A DNA stretch of 64,000 bases from Halomonas heilongjiangensis (GTDB lineage Bacteria > Pseudomonadota > Gammaproteobacteria > Pseudomonadales > Halomonadaceae), in assembly GCF_002879645.1 (NCBI RefSeq), contig NZ_PNRE01000023.1, forward strand, positions 1 to 64,000. The letters are read 5' to 3'. The position numbers and the translations under genes were made by a program. The notes below the pieces were generated by a model. It was given only the letters and a program-made list of their open reading frames with translations. It was not told the DNA's origin and did not search any database. The stretch's first letter is position 1; each line of letters opens with the position of its first letter. Positions 41,891 to 49,646 of the stretch are shown here, one piece after another.

Positions 41891-41948
41891 GGGTTGGCCA
41901 TCCATGGCCAACCCGTTCGGCGGGAAGAACATTCACTGGATGTTCTTC
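41891..41948. terminator. Two hairpins between rapA and the epimerase gene
   Basis: A perfect 11-bp stem GGGTTGGCCAT/ATGGCCAACCC (41891-41914) is followed by a perfect 9-bp stem GAAGAACAT/ATGTTCTTC (41924-41948), in the gap between convergent genes. The second is followed by TGATTCC. Termination is likely but there is no long U-tract. Confidence 0.4.
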
Positions 41949-42021
41949 TGATTCCGCCTCACCCCTGGAATCGGACCTCCTCTTCGGCCTGTCCCCGGCG
42001 CCCCTCTCCCGGCGGGGGACA

Positions 42022-42927
42022 TCAGCCCAGGATATCGGCCAGCGCTGCCTCCAGCGTCGGGAAGCGGAACTCGAAGCCGGCGTCGAGCAGCCGCTTCGGG
42101 CGCATGTCGGCGCCGGTCAGCAGCAGCCGCGACATCTCGCCGAAGGCGGTCTCGAGCACGATGGCGGGCACCGGCAAGAGCGCCGGGCGGCCCAGCTGCT
42201 TTGCCAGCACCCGGGTGAACTCGGCGTTGGTCACCGGATGCGGGGCACTGCCGTTGAAGGGTCCCTCGAGCTCCTCGTTGTCGAGCAGGAAGAGGATCGC
42301 GCGCACCAGGTCTTCCCGGTGCACCCAGGGCATGAACTGCTTGCCGTCGCCGAACCGCCCCCCCAACCCCAGCCTGAAGGGCGGCAGCATCTTCTGCAGG
42401 GCGCCTCCCCCCTGATCGAGCACCAGGCCGGTACGCAACAGTGCCACCCGGGTGCCGAAGTCCACCGCCTCACTGGCGATATCCTCCCAGCGCTTGCACA
42501 GGCGATGGGTGAACTCGTCATGGGGCGGGGTCTCCTCGGTCACCTCCCGGTCGCCCTGGTCGCCGTAGTAACCCATGGCCGAGGCCGACACCATCACCGC
42601 CGGGGCACGCCCGCCGGCCGAGGCGAGCTGCTCGCAGAGCATCACCAGGTCGCGGGTGACGTTGACCCGCGAGTCGATGAGCCGCTTCTTCTGGTCATCG
42701 CTCCAGCGCCGGGCGGCGATGGATTCCCCGGCCAGGTTGACGATGGCGGCGGGCGGCGTGTCGACGAAGTCCAGCACCGAACGGCGGATGTCAGTGCCAC
42801 TCGGCAGCCGGTCACGCACCCGATTCGGCTCCCGGGAGACCACCAGCGGACGATGCCCGGCCTCCTTGAGCCGCTGACACAATCGCTGCCCGACGAAGCC
42901 GCTTCCCCCGGTGATCAGCACTCGCAT
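42022..42927 (-). CDS. TIGR01777-family NAD(P)-dependent epimerase (YfcH-like)
   Basis: A 301-residue short-chain-type epimerase/dehydratase. The dinucleotide loop is MRVLITGGSGFVGQRL; the catalytic region includes SASAMGYYGDQG; the C-terminal DUF1731-like tail ends GFEFRFPTLEAALADIL. The substrate is unknown in the family. It is divergent from the FAD oxidoreductase across 89 bp that hold TGTAYA half-sites. Homologues often accompany LitR/PplR-type light-responsive loci, so it may belong to the neighbouring regulon. Confidence 0.87.
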   Translation of the reverse strand: MRVLITGGSGFVGQRLCQRLKEAGHRPLVVSREPNRVRDRLPSGTDIRRSVLDFVDTPPAAIVNLAGESIAARRWSDDQKKRLIDSRVNVTRDLVMLCEQLASAGGRAPAVMVSASAMGYYGDQGDREVTEETPPHDEFTHRLCKRWEDIASEAVDFGTRVALLRTGLVLDQGGGALQKMLPPFRLGLGGRFGDGKQFMPWVHREDLVRAILFLLDNEELEGPFNGSAPHPVTNAEFTRVLAKQLGRPALLPVPAIVLETAFGEMSRLLLTGADMRPKRLLDAGFEFRFPTLEAALADILG

Positions 42928-42956
42928 CGTGGATCCCTCCTTAGGCGCCGATGAGT

Positions 42957-42973
42957 TATACAGTCGTTGTACA
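42957..42973. promoter_or_regulatory. Candidate LitR-type half-sites, divergent promoter
   Basis: TATACA and TGTACA, 5 nt apart, lie between the divergent epimerase and FAD oxidoreductase genes. The half-sites match the TGTACA-type elements seen upstream of the MerR gene, but the spacing differs from the 12 nt there. Confidence 0.4.
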
Positions 42974-43016
42974 CTTCTGCTAGTCTAGCTGAAAAGCCCT
43001 TCTGCGCGAGCCTGCG

Positions 43017-44054
43017 ATGCCCACGAGCCTTCCACACACCACGGCGATCATCGGCGCCGGTATCGCCGGCCTGGCCTGTGCCAGGGCCCTGCACGACGCC
43101 GGCCGACGGGTCGTGCTCTTCGACAAGGCGCGAGGGCCCGGTGGCCGCATGTCCAGTCGCCGCCTGCCCGGTGCGGTGGTCGACCTGGGCGCCCAGTTCT
43201 TCAGCGTGCGCGACGACGCCTTCCGTCGCCAGGTCGAGACCTGGCGAGCGGCCGGCCGAGCGGCGCCCTGGCCCGAGGCCCTCTGGCAGGCGGACGAAGG
43301 CGGCTGGCGGCGCCATCGCGACGGCCGAGAGCGCTTCATCGGCAGCCCGCGCATGAGCGCCGTCACCCGCCAGTTGGCCGACGGCCTGGACCTGATCGGC
43401 GAGACCCGCATCGTGCGGCTCGAGCGCCAGGCTGCGCAGTGGTGGCTGGTCGACCAGGGCGAGACTCGCCACGGCCCCTTCGACCGGGTGGTGGTCGCCG
43501 TCCCCTCGTCCCAGGCCGGGCCCCTGGTCGAGCCCCACGACCCGGCCCTGGCCGCTGCCTGTGAGGCGGTGATACAGCGCCCCTGCTGGGCCGCCTGGGC
43601 CCTGCTCGACTCGCCGCTGCCCAGCCTGCCCGGGGTCGACGATGCCTGGCAAGCGGTACAGGTCCGGCAGGGGCCGCTGCGCTTCGTCAGCCGCAACGAC
43701 CACAAGCCCGGCCGGGCCGACCAGGGCGAGAGCCTGACCCTGCTGGCCCATCTCGACTGGAGCCAGGCGCGACTGGAGGCCGATACCGACGAGGTGGCCC
43801 GGCAACTGCTGGCCGCCTTCGCCGCCGTGTTGCCCGCCGGCAGCGAGATGCCTCGCCCCCGATCACTCGGTGCCCACCGCTGGCGCTTCGCCCAGCCGGA
43901 TGTCTTCGCCCGCGGCGAGGCGGTCAACCGCGACCACCGCCTGGGCAGCGATGGCCTGGCCCTGTGCGGCGATGGCTGGCGCGGCCCCAGGGTCGAGGAC
44001 GCCTGGCTGTCGGGTCACCATCTCGGCGGCACCCTGGTGGCGATTGACGCCTGA
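43017..44054 (+). CDS. Renalase-like NAD(P)/FAD-dependent oxidoreductase
   Basis: A 345-residue flavoprotein with an N-terminal FAD loop (AIIGAGIAGLACARAL), the KARGPGGRMSSRR segment and DLGAQFFSVRDD found in renalase/amine-oxidase-like proteins, and a C-terminal GDGWRGPRVEDAWLSG FAD contact. The substrate is unknown; bacterial relatives oxidise off-pathway dihydronicotinamide isomers or amines. It begins the rightward run of the light-response-like island. The next gene starts 37 bp downstream. Confidence 0.84.
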   Translation: MPTSLPHTTAIIGAGIAGLACARALHDAGRRVVLFDKARGPGGRMSSRRLPGAVVDLGAQFFSVRDDAFRRQVETWRAAGRAAPWPEALWQADEGGWRRHRDGRERFIGSPRMSAVTRQLADGLDLIGETRIVRLERQAAQWWLVDQGETRHGPFDRVVVAVPSSQAGPLVEPHDPALAAACEAVIQRPCWAAWALLDSPLPSLPGVDDAWQAVQVRQGPLRFVSRNDHKPGRADQGESLTLLAHLDWSQARLEADTDEVARQLLAAFAAVLPAGSEMPRPRSLGAHRWRFAQPDVFARGEAVNRDHRLGSDGLALCGDGWRGPRVEDAWLSGHHLGGTLVAIDA

Positions 44055-44091
44055 CACGCCACGCCGCCTCACCCATAGGAGATTGCTCGGC

Positions 44092-44472
44092 ATGCCCTAC
44101 GCCCTGATCCTGCTCGCCCACGGCTCCAGCGACCCCCACTGGCGGGCCCCCTTCGAGCGCCTGGCCGAGGCGCTGGCCCGACGCCTGGAGACCCCGCTGC
44201 GGCTCGCCTACATGGAGCTCAGCGAACCCTCCCTGGAGACCACCGTGGCCGAGCTGGCAACGGCCGGTGTCGAGCGGGCCGAGATCCTGCCGCTGTTCTT
44301 CGCCGCGGGACGCCACCTGCGCAAGGACGTGCCCGGGCAGGTCGCCGCCCTGGCCGACGCCCACCCCGGCATCGCGCTGCAGCTGCTGCCGCCGGTGGGC
44401 GAGCATCCGGCCTTCGTCGAGGCCCTGGCCGCCGTGATCGCCGAGCAGGCCGGCGAGCCCGCGTCCGGCTGA
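44092..44472 (+). CDS. Small CbiX/SirB-type chelatase
   Basis: A 126-residue single-domain protein of the CbiX/SirB family, which inserts Co2+ or Fe2+ into sirohydrochlorin. Candidate metal/substrate His residues are in LILLAHGSSD and AAGRHLRKDVP. Its length matches the short CbiX-S form. The start at 44092 has TAGGAG upstream. No other cobalamin or siroheme gene is near. It sits directly before a regulator of the B12-photoreceptor fold, which may be why it is retained, though that regulator lacks the usual B12 ligands. The substrate is inference. Confidence 0.78.
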   Translation: MPYALILLAHGSSDPHWRAPFERLAEALARRLETPLRLAYMELSEPSLETTVAELATAGVERAEILPLFFAAGRHLRKDVPGQVAALADAHPGIALQLLPPVGEHPAFVEALAAVIAEQAGEPASG

Positions 44473-44501
44473 CACGCCGAGGCGAATACCCGGCCCCATG
44501 T

Positions 44502-44525
44502 TGTACATTGACAGTGACTTGTACA
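44502..44525 (+). promoter_or_regulatory. LitR/PplR-type direct-repeat operator
   Basis: TGTACA, exactly 12 nt, TGTACA, located 71 bp before the MerR gene start. As I recall it, the reported Pseudomonas putida PplR1 consensus is T(G/A)TACA-N12-TGTA(C/T)A, and this site matches it fully. A TTGACA lies inside the spacer and may be a -35 box, so binding would compete with RNA polymerase. It probably controls the regulator itself and the photolyase. Confidence 0.7.
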
Positions 44526-44595
44526 AAATCAGCCCCTGAACTCCGGCCGCCTCGACACCGGCGGGGCAAGCGATCAGCAAGAGGCACAGCCGTCC

Positions 44596-45510
44596 ATGAG
44601 TGACAAGGCGACCCACCCGGCCGACACGCCGCTCTATCCGATCCGGGAGGTCTCCCGGCTGACCGGCGTCAATTCGGTCACCCTGCGGGCCTGGGAGCGC
44701 CGTTACGGCCTGATCCGTCCCCGCCGCACGCCCAAGGGCCATCGCCTCTATGCCCGCGACGATATCGACCGCATCGAACGCATCCTGCAGTGGCTCAACC
44801 GTGGCGTGCCGGTCAGCCAGGTGCGGGAACTGCTCGAACAGCCCGAGCCGGTCGAGTCGCCGGCCCCCTCCGCCGGCGACTGGCCGAGCCAGCGTCACCA
44901 GCTGGTCGCGGCCCTGGAGGCCTTCGACCTGCCTCGGCTGGAGATCCTGTTCAACCAGAGCCTGGCCCTCTATCCGGTGACGACCTGCGTCGCCGAACTC
45001 TGGCAGCCGGTGATTCGCGAGCGGGAAGAGCACTGGGACGACCAGCTCGGCGCCCTGCTCCAGCGCCGTACCCTCGAGGCCTTCCTGCGTACCCGTATCG
45101 GCACCCGGCTCTATCATGCCAACCAGACCGCCACCGGACCGCTGGTGCTGATCGGCCAGTTGCCGGAAGATCCCGGCCCGCTGTGGATGCTGCTGGCGGC
45201 GCTGACCGCCAGCGACGACGGCTATCGGGTGCAGCTGTTCGATGCCCCGCTGCCCTTCAGCGAGCTGCCGCTGGCCATGGAGCGCTTCCATGCCTCGGCC
45301 CTGCTGCTGGCCAGCGGCAAGGCCGAACGTGCCGATCTGATACGGCGCCAGCTACCGCGCCTGGCCGAGCAGCTCGATGCCCCGCTGGCCCTGTGTGGTC
45401 CGGTGGCCCGGATACGGGCCAGCGATCTGGACCCGAGCCGGGTCGAAGTGCTGGGCGACGACCTGCCCCAGGCCATCGCCCGCCTGGGGTCACTGATCCG
45501 GGATCGCTGA
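44596..45510 (+). CDS. LitR/CarH-family MerR regulator with degenerate B12 site
   Basis: A 304-residue regulator. The N-terminal MerR helix-turn-helix (YPIREVSRLTGVNSVTLRAW, residues 14-33, then ERRYGLIRPRRTPKGHR) is followed by a helical bundle and a Rossmann-like B12-binding-type domain (about 175-300). In light-sensing CarH/LitR the bundle carries W-x9-E-H; here the aligned stretch is W-DDQLGALLQ-RR. The ExHxxG cobalamin motif aligns with EDPGPL, so the cobalt-ligand His is absent. B12 binding is therefore unlikely, as in the B12-independent PplR proteins that act with LOV photoreceptors. No LOV gene is in the window. A matching operator lies upstream. Confidence 0.85.
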   Translation: MSDKATHPADTPLYPIREVSRLTGVNSVTLRAWERRYGLIRPRRTPKGHRLYARDDIDRIERILQWLNRGVPVSQVRELLEQPEPVESPAPSAGDWPSQRHQLVAALEAFDLPRLEILFNQSLALYPVTTCVAELWQPVIREREEHWDDQLGALLQRRTLEAFLRTRIGTRLYHANQTATGPLVLIGQLPEDPGPLWMLLAALTASDDGYRVQLFDAPLPFSELPLAMERFHASALLLASGKAERADLIRRQLPRLAEQLDAPLALCGPVARIRASDLDPSRVEVLGDDLPQAIARLGSLIRDR

Positions 45511-45530
45511 ACGACCGACGGAGCCCACCC

Positions 45531-46949
45531 ATGCCCGCCCCCGTGCTGATCTGGTTCCGCAGCGACCTGCGCATCCACGACAACCGCGCCCTGGCCGCCG
45601 CGGCCCGCCAGGGGCCGGTGATCGCGGTCTTCCTGCGCTGCCTGCCCCACTGGCAGCGCCATGGCCACGGCGCCAACAAGCTCGACTTCTGGGCCCGTGG
45701 CGTGGCGGCACTCAAGGCCTCGCTCGAGGGTCTCGGCATCCCGCTGCTCCATCGCGAGCTCGACGACTTCGCCGAAGCCCCCGCGACGCTGCTGGCCATC
45801 GCCCGGGACACCGGCGCCAAGGCACTGCACTTCAACCACGAGTATCCCCTCGACGAGGTGCGCCGCGACGAGGCGGTGATCGGCGCCTTCGCGTCCGCCC
45901 GGCTGGCGGCGCGGGGGCATCACGACAGCGTCGCCTTTGCCCCCGGCGAGCTGTTGACCGGCAAGGGCGACTACTATGGGGTCTTCACCCCTTTCGCCAA
46001 GGCCTGGCAGCGCCGGCTCACGCCCGAACGGCTGGCGCTCAGTGACGCCCCCACGCCCCAGGCGCGCCTGCCCATCGCCGCGGACCCGCTGCCCGGGCTA
46101 CCCGAGCTCGATGACACCCCGGTCGACGGCCGGACATGGCCCGCCGGCGAGCAGCCGGCCGCCGACCGGCTCGAGCGCTTCCTGCGCTTTCGCGGCCGCC
46201 ACTATGCCCACCGCCGCGACGTCCCGGCGATCCGCGGCACCAGCGAGCTCTCACCCTATCTGGCGCTCGGCATGATCTCCCATCGCCAGTGCCTGCAGGC
46301 GGTGCTGGCCGAGAACGACGGCAGCCTCGACGAAGGCGATGCGGGGCTCACGGCCTGGGTCAACGAACTGGTGTGGCGGGAATTCTACCGACACGTCGCC
46401 TTCGGCTTTCCCCGGGTCTGTCGCCGCCGCGCCTTCCAGGCTCCCACCGAGGCCCTCGCCTGGCGCGACGACGACACCGGCTTTCGCGCCTGGTGCGCGG
46501 GGCGTACCGGCTATCCCATCGTCGATGCGGCCATGCGCCAGCTGGTGACCACCGGCTGGATGCACAACCGCCTGCGCATGATCACCGCCATGTTCCTCGC
46601 CAAGCACCTGCTGATCGACTGGCGCCGCGGCGAGGCCTTCTTCCTGCGCCACCTGGTCGACGGCGAGTTCTGTGCCAACAACGGCGGCTGGCAGTGGGCG
46701 GCCTCCACCGGCACCGATGCGGCCCCCTACTTCCGCATCTTCAACCCCACCACCCAGTCGCAGCGCTTCGACCCGGACGGCGCCTTCCTCGCCGAGTGGC
46801 TGCCCGAGCTGGCCGGAGTGCCTGCCCGGGCCCGTCATGCGCCGCCGCGTGACCCGCTCGGCGACCTCGACTATCCACCCCCCATCGTCGACCACAAGGC
46901 CGCCCGGGCCCGCACCCTGGACGCCTTCAAGGCCCTCAAGCCGGCCTGA
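45531..46949 (+). CDS. phrB: Deoxyribodipyrimidine photolyase (CPD photolyase)
   Basis: Light-driven repair of cyclobutane pyrimidine dimers. The 472 residues have an N-terminal photolyase alpha/beta domain (LIWFRSDLRIHDNRAL) that binds an antenna cofactor and a C-terminal FAD domain with NELVWREFYRHVAFGFP, GYPIVDAAMRQL, MHNRLRMITAMFLAK and WQWAASTGTDAAPYFRIFNP, the class I photolyase signatures. The ATG at 45531 has a GGAG site. It starts 20 bp after the MerR gene, so it is likely co-transcribed and light-induced. Confidence 0.95.
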   Translation: MPAPVLIWFRSDLRIHDNRALAAAARQGPVIAVFLRCLPHWQRHGHGANKLDFWARGVAALKASLEGLGIPLLHRELDDFAEAPATLLAIARDTGAKALHFNHEYPLDEVRRDEAVIGAFASARLAARGHHDSVAFAPGELLTGKGDYYGVFTPFAKAWQRRLTPERLALSDAPTPQARLPIAADPLPGLPELDDTPVDGRTWPAGEQPAADRLERFLRFRGRHYAHRRDVPAIRGTSELSPYLALGMISHRQCLQAVLAENDGSLDEGDAGLTAWVNELVWREFYRHVAFGFPRVCRRRAFQAPTEALAWRDDDTGFRAWCAGRTGYPIVDAAMRQLVTTGWMHNRLRMITAMFLAKHLLIDWRRGEAFFLRHLVDGEFCANNGGWQWAASTGTDAAPYFRIFNPTTQSQRFDPDGAFLAEWLPELAGVPARARHAPPRDPLGDLDYPPPIVDHKAARARTLDAFKALKPA

Positions 46950-46979
46950 ACCCCGCCCACCCCACCGGAGGAGATCGCC

Positions 46980-47420
46980 ATGCACCGGGACCCCGCCCTG
47001 GAGGCCTTCTGCGCCTTCTTCAATAAACTAGACAAAACATGTACAAAAAAGCTATACATGTTCTACACAGGCGACGTATCCTTCGTCGACCCCCTGCACC
47101 GCATCGAGGGTCGAGAGGCGCTGGAAGCCTACTTCACCACCCTGTACGAGAACGTCACATCATGCCGGTTCGACTTTCACCACCGGCAACGCCAGGGCGA
47201 CACCGCCTTCGTCACCTGGACCATGCAGCTGGTGCACCCGCGACTCGATGGCGGCCGGACGATCGCGGTGGAGGGCTGCTCGCGGCTGGACTTCGCACCG
47301 GAGGACGCCGGCCGGGTGGCGCGACACCGCGACTACTTCGATGCCGGCGCGCTGGTCTACGAGCACCTGCCGTTGCTGGGTGGCGCGGTGAGACTGGTTA
47401 AGCACCGCCTGGGCCGATGA
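46980..47420 (+). CDS. SnoaL/NTF2-like protein of the light-response cluster
   Basis: A 146-residue protein with a nuclear-transport-factor-2/SnoaL-like fold: an N-terminal helix, YTGDVSFVDPLHRIEGREAL, and the closing strand region. No enzyme function is known. The start at 46980 is well supported by GGAGGAG. Codons about 15-34 (47023-47083) are strikingly AT-rich (AAT AAA CTA GAC AAA ACA TGT ACA...) inside an otherwise GC-rich gene and include promoter- and operator-like elements, so this stretch may do a second job. Homologues commonly sit beside phr and MerR genes. Confidence 0.78.
   Translation: MHRDPALEAFCAFFNKLDKTCTKKLYMFYTGDVSFVDPLHRIEGREALEAYFTTLYENVTSCRFDFHHRQRQGDTAFVTWTMQLVHPRLDGGRTIAVEGCSRLDFAPEDAGRVARHRDYFDAGALVYEHLPLLGGAVRLVKHRLGR
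47029..47058 (+). promoter_or_regulatory. Candidate promoter/operator inside the SnoaL-like gene
   Basis: TAGACA (47029-47034), 18-nt spacer, TATACA (47053-47058) resembles a sigma70 promoter. A TGTACA half-site lies in the spacer (47040-47045), and ACATGTA/TACATGT (47037-47043 and 47055-47061) form a 7-bp inverted repeat. It would drive the downstream SDR-to-methyltransferase operon. Confidence 0.4.
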
Positions 47421-47475
47421 GCGGCCGGGGATGCAGCGAGGCGCCTGGCGGCGCGCAACAATCGAGGGGCGAGGC

Positions 47476-48279
47476 ATGACGGCATGGCATGGCAGGCAGC
47501 GCATCTGGCTGACCGGGGCGACCTCGGGCATCGGCCGCGCCCTCGCCGAGCGGCTGCTCGCCCAGGGGCACCGGGTCGCCCTGAGCGCTCGCAGCGAGTC
47601 GGCGCTCGACGAACTCGCCGGCGGCCGGGACGACGCCCTGCCGCTGCCCCTCGACGTGAGCGACCGCGCCGCCGTGCGACGGGCCGGGGAGCGTCTCGCC
47701 GGGGCCTTCGGCGGCCTGGACTTGGTGATCCTCAATGCCGGCACCTGCGAATACCTCGACGCCCGCGATTTCGACCTGGACCTCGTCGAGCGGGTCTTCG
47801 CGCCCAACCTCTTCGGCGCCCTGCACTGTGTCGACGCCGCCCTGCCGCTGCTGCGCCGGGCCCGCGCCGAGGGCGGGCGGCCGCTGCTCGCCGCCACCTC
47901 CAGCGCCTCGGCCTATCTCCCCCTGCCGCGGGCCGCGGCCTACGGGGCATCCAAGGCGGCGCTCAGCCACTTCATGGAGTCGCTGCGGCTTGACCTGCAT
48001 GCCGAGGGCATCGACATCAGTTTGATCCACCCGGGCTTCGTCGAGACGCCACTGACCGCGCGTAACGACTTCCCCATGCCCATGCGCATCACCGCCCCGG
48101 CGGCCGCCGACGCGATCCTCACGGGGCTGGCAAGGCGCCGGCTCGATATCCACTTCCCACGCCGCCTCACCCTGCCGATCCGGCTGCTGGGCATCCTGCC
48201 GCCGGGCCTGCGCCACCGTCTCGGCCTGCGCCTGACCCGTGCCGCGGCAGGCCAGGGAGCACCGGAGCCACGCCCATGA
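47476..48279 (+). CDS. Short-chain dehydrogenase/reductase
   Basis: A 267-residue SDR with the cofactor loop WLTGATSGIGRALAERL, NAG in VILNAGTCEY, catalytic Ser in ATSSASAYLPL and YGASK (Tyr/Lys). The HPGFVETPLT segment follows, and the C-terminal tail is basic and may touch the membrane. The start at 47476 follows GAGGGGCGAGG. Its stop overlaps the next start (ATGA), so it begins a coupled four-gene operon for lipid modification. The substrate is unknown; a fatty-acyl or isoprenoid oxidoreductase would suit the context. Confidence 0.85.
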   Translation: MTAWHGRQRIWLTGATSGIGRALAERLLAQGHRVALSARSESALDELAGGRDDALPLPLDVSDRAAVRRAGERLAGAFGGLDLVILNAGTCEYLDARDFDLDLVERVFAPNLFGALHCVDAALPLLRRARAEGGRPLLAATSSASAYLPLPRAAAYGASKAALSHFMESLRLDLHAEGIDISLIHPGFVETPLTARNDFPMPMRITAPAAADAILTGLARRRLDIHFPRRLTLPIRLLGILPPGLRHRLGLRLTRAAAGQGAPEPRP

Positions 48280-49646
48280 CCGCCCCCTTCCTCCCGCCGT
48301 CGCGCCAGCGGAATGGCGCCCAACGCGTCGCCGTGATCGGCAGCGGCATCGCCGGCATGGCCGCGGCCTGGTACCTCTCCGGTCGCCATGAGGTGACCCT
48401 GTTCGAGGCCGCCGAGCGCCTGGGCGGCCATACCGCCACCATCGATGTGTCGCTGGAGGGGCGCCACTACGCCATCGATACCGGCTTCATCGTCTTCAAC
48501 GACCGGACCTATCCCCATTTCCGGCGCCTGCTGTCGAGGCTCGGCGTGGCCAGCCAAGCCACCGAGATGAGCTTCTCGGTGCACGAGACGGCCCGGGACT
48601 TCGAATACAACGGCCACACCCTGTCCTCGCTGTTCGCCCAGCGCCGCAACCTGCTGCGCCCGCGCTTCTACCGCCTGCTGGGCGACATCCTGCGCTTCAA
48701 CCGCGAGGCGACACTGGCCCTGGAGGCCGGCGGCCTGGAGCCGGCCATGACGCTCGGCGCCTGGCTCGACGCCCGCGGCTACGGCGCCGACTTCCAGCAG
48801 CGCTACCTGCTGCCGATGGGGGCGGCCATCTGGTCGGCCAGCATCGGCGACCTGCGCGCCTTCCCGCTGCTCTTCTTCGTGCGCTTCTTCGGTCACCACG
48901 GCCTGCTGTCGATCGACGACCGACCCCAGTGGTACACCCTGGTGGGCGGCTCACGCAGCTACATCCCGGCACTGACCGCCCCCTACGCCGAGCGCATCCG
49001 CCTGGCCACGCCGGTGCACCACCTCCAGCGCGACCGACATGGCGTGCGGGTGTGCACCGCCGCCGGCGACGAGTCCTTCGACCAGGCGGTGCTGGCCTGC
49101 CACGCCGACCAGGCCCTGGCGCTGCTCGAGGACCCGACGCCGGCCGAGCGTGAGGTGCTCGGTGCGCTGCCCTACCGGGACAACGAGGTGGTGCTGCACA
49201 CCGATACCCGGCTGCTGCCGCGCCGCCGGCGCGCCTGGGCGAGCTGGAACTATCGTCTCGATGGCCGCGACGAGGCGGCGCGGGTCTCGGTGACCTATGA
49301 CATGAACATCCTGCAGCGCCTGGACGCCCCGCATACCTTCTGCGTGACCCTCAACGACGGCCAGGCCATCGACCCGGCCCGGGTGCTGGGCCGTTTCACC
49401 TATGCCCATCCCCAGTTCACCCTCGCCGGCCACGCCGCCCAGGCGCGTCACGGCGAGATCTCCGGCCCCGGGCGACGCACTCACTTCTGCGGCGCCTACT
49501 GGCGCTACGGCTTCCACGAGGATGGCGTCTGGAGCGCCCTGCGCGTCGCCCGGGCCCTGGGCTGCGACGAGGATGACACGCCCCGCGCGACTGTCATGGG
49601 CGCCCCCCCGGTGGGCCGGATCGTCGCACCGGAGGCCTGCGGATGA
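48276..49646 (+). CDS. FAD-dependent amine-oxidase-type oxidoreductase (lipid-linked)
   Basis: A 456-residue flavoprotein with AVIGSGIAGMAAAWYL (FAD loop), ERLGGHTATID, and a C-terminal FCGAYWRYGFHEDGVWSALR contact region. It is the NAD(P)/FAD protein that is conserved upstream of DUF1365 and a cyclopropane-fatty-acid-synthase homologue in many proteobacteria. Some members are linked to fatty-acid desaturation before methylation in furan fatty acid synthesis; that role is inference here. It is coupled by four-base ATGA overlaps at both ends. Confidence 0.85.
   Translation: MTAPFLPPSRQRNGAQRVAVIGSGIAGMAAAWYLSGRHEVTLFEAAERLGGHTATIDVSLEGRHYAIDTGFIVFNDRTYPHFRRLLSRLGVASQATEMSFSVHETARDFEYNGHTLSSLFAQRRNLLRPRFYRLLGDILRFNREATLALEAGGLEPAMTLGAWLDARGYGADFQQRYLLPMGAAIWSASIGDLRAFPLLFFVRFFGHHGLLSIDDRPQWYTLVGGSRSYIPALTAPYAERIRLATPVHHLQRDRHGVRVCTAAGDESFDQAVLACHADQALALLEDPTPAEREVLGALPYRDNEVVLHTDTRLLPRRRRAWASWNYRLDGRDEAARVSVTYDMNILQRLDAPHTFCVTLNDGQAIDPARVLGRFTYAHPQFTLAGHAAQARHGEISGPGRRTHFCGAYWRYGFHEDGVWSALRVARALGCDEDDTPRATVMGAPPVGRIVAPEACG

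Noticed and set aside
47058-47420. Alternative start of the SnoaL-like gene at the internal ATG (47058), making the AT-rich patch purely intergenic
   Set aside because: The upstream ATG at 46980 has a strong GGAGGAG site at ideal spacing, and the N-terminal helix it encodes fits the fold; an internal regulatory role within coding DNA is preferred.
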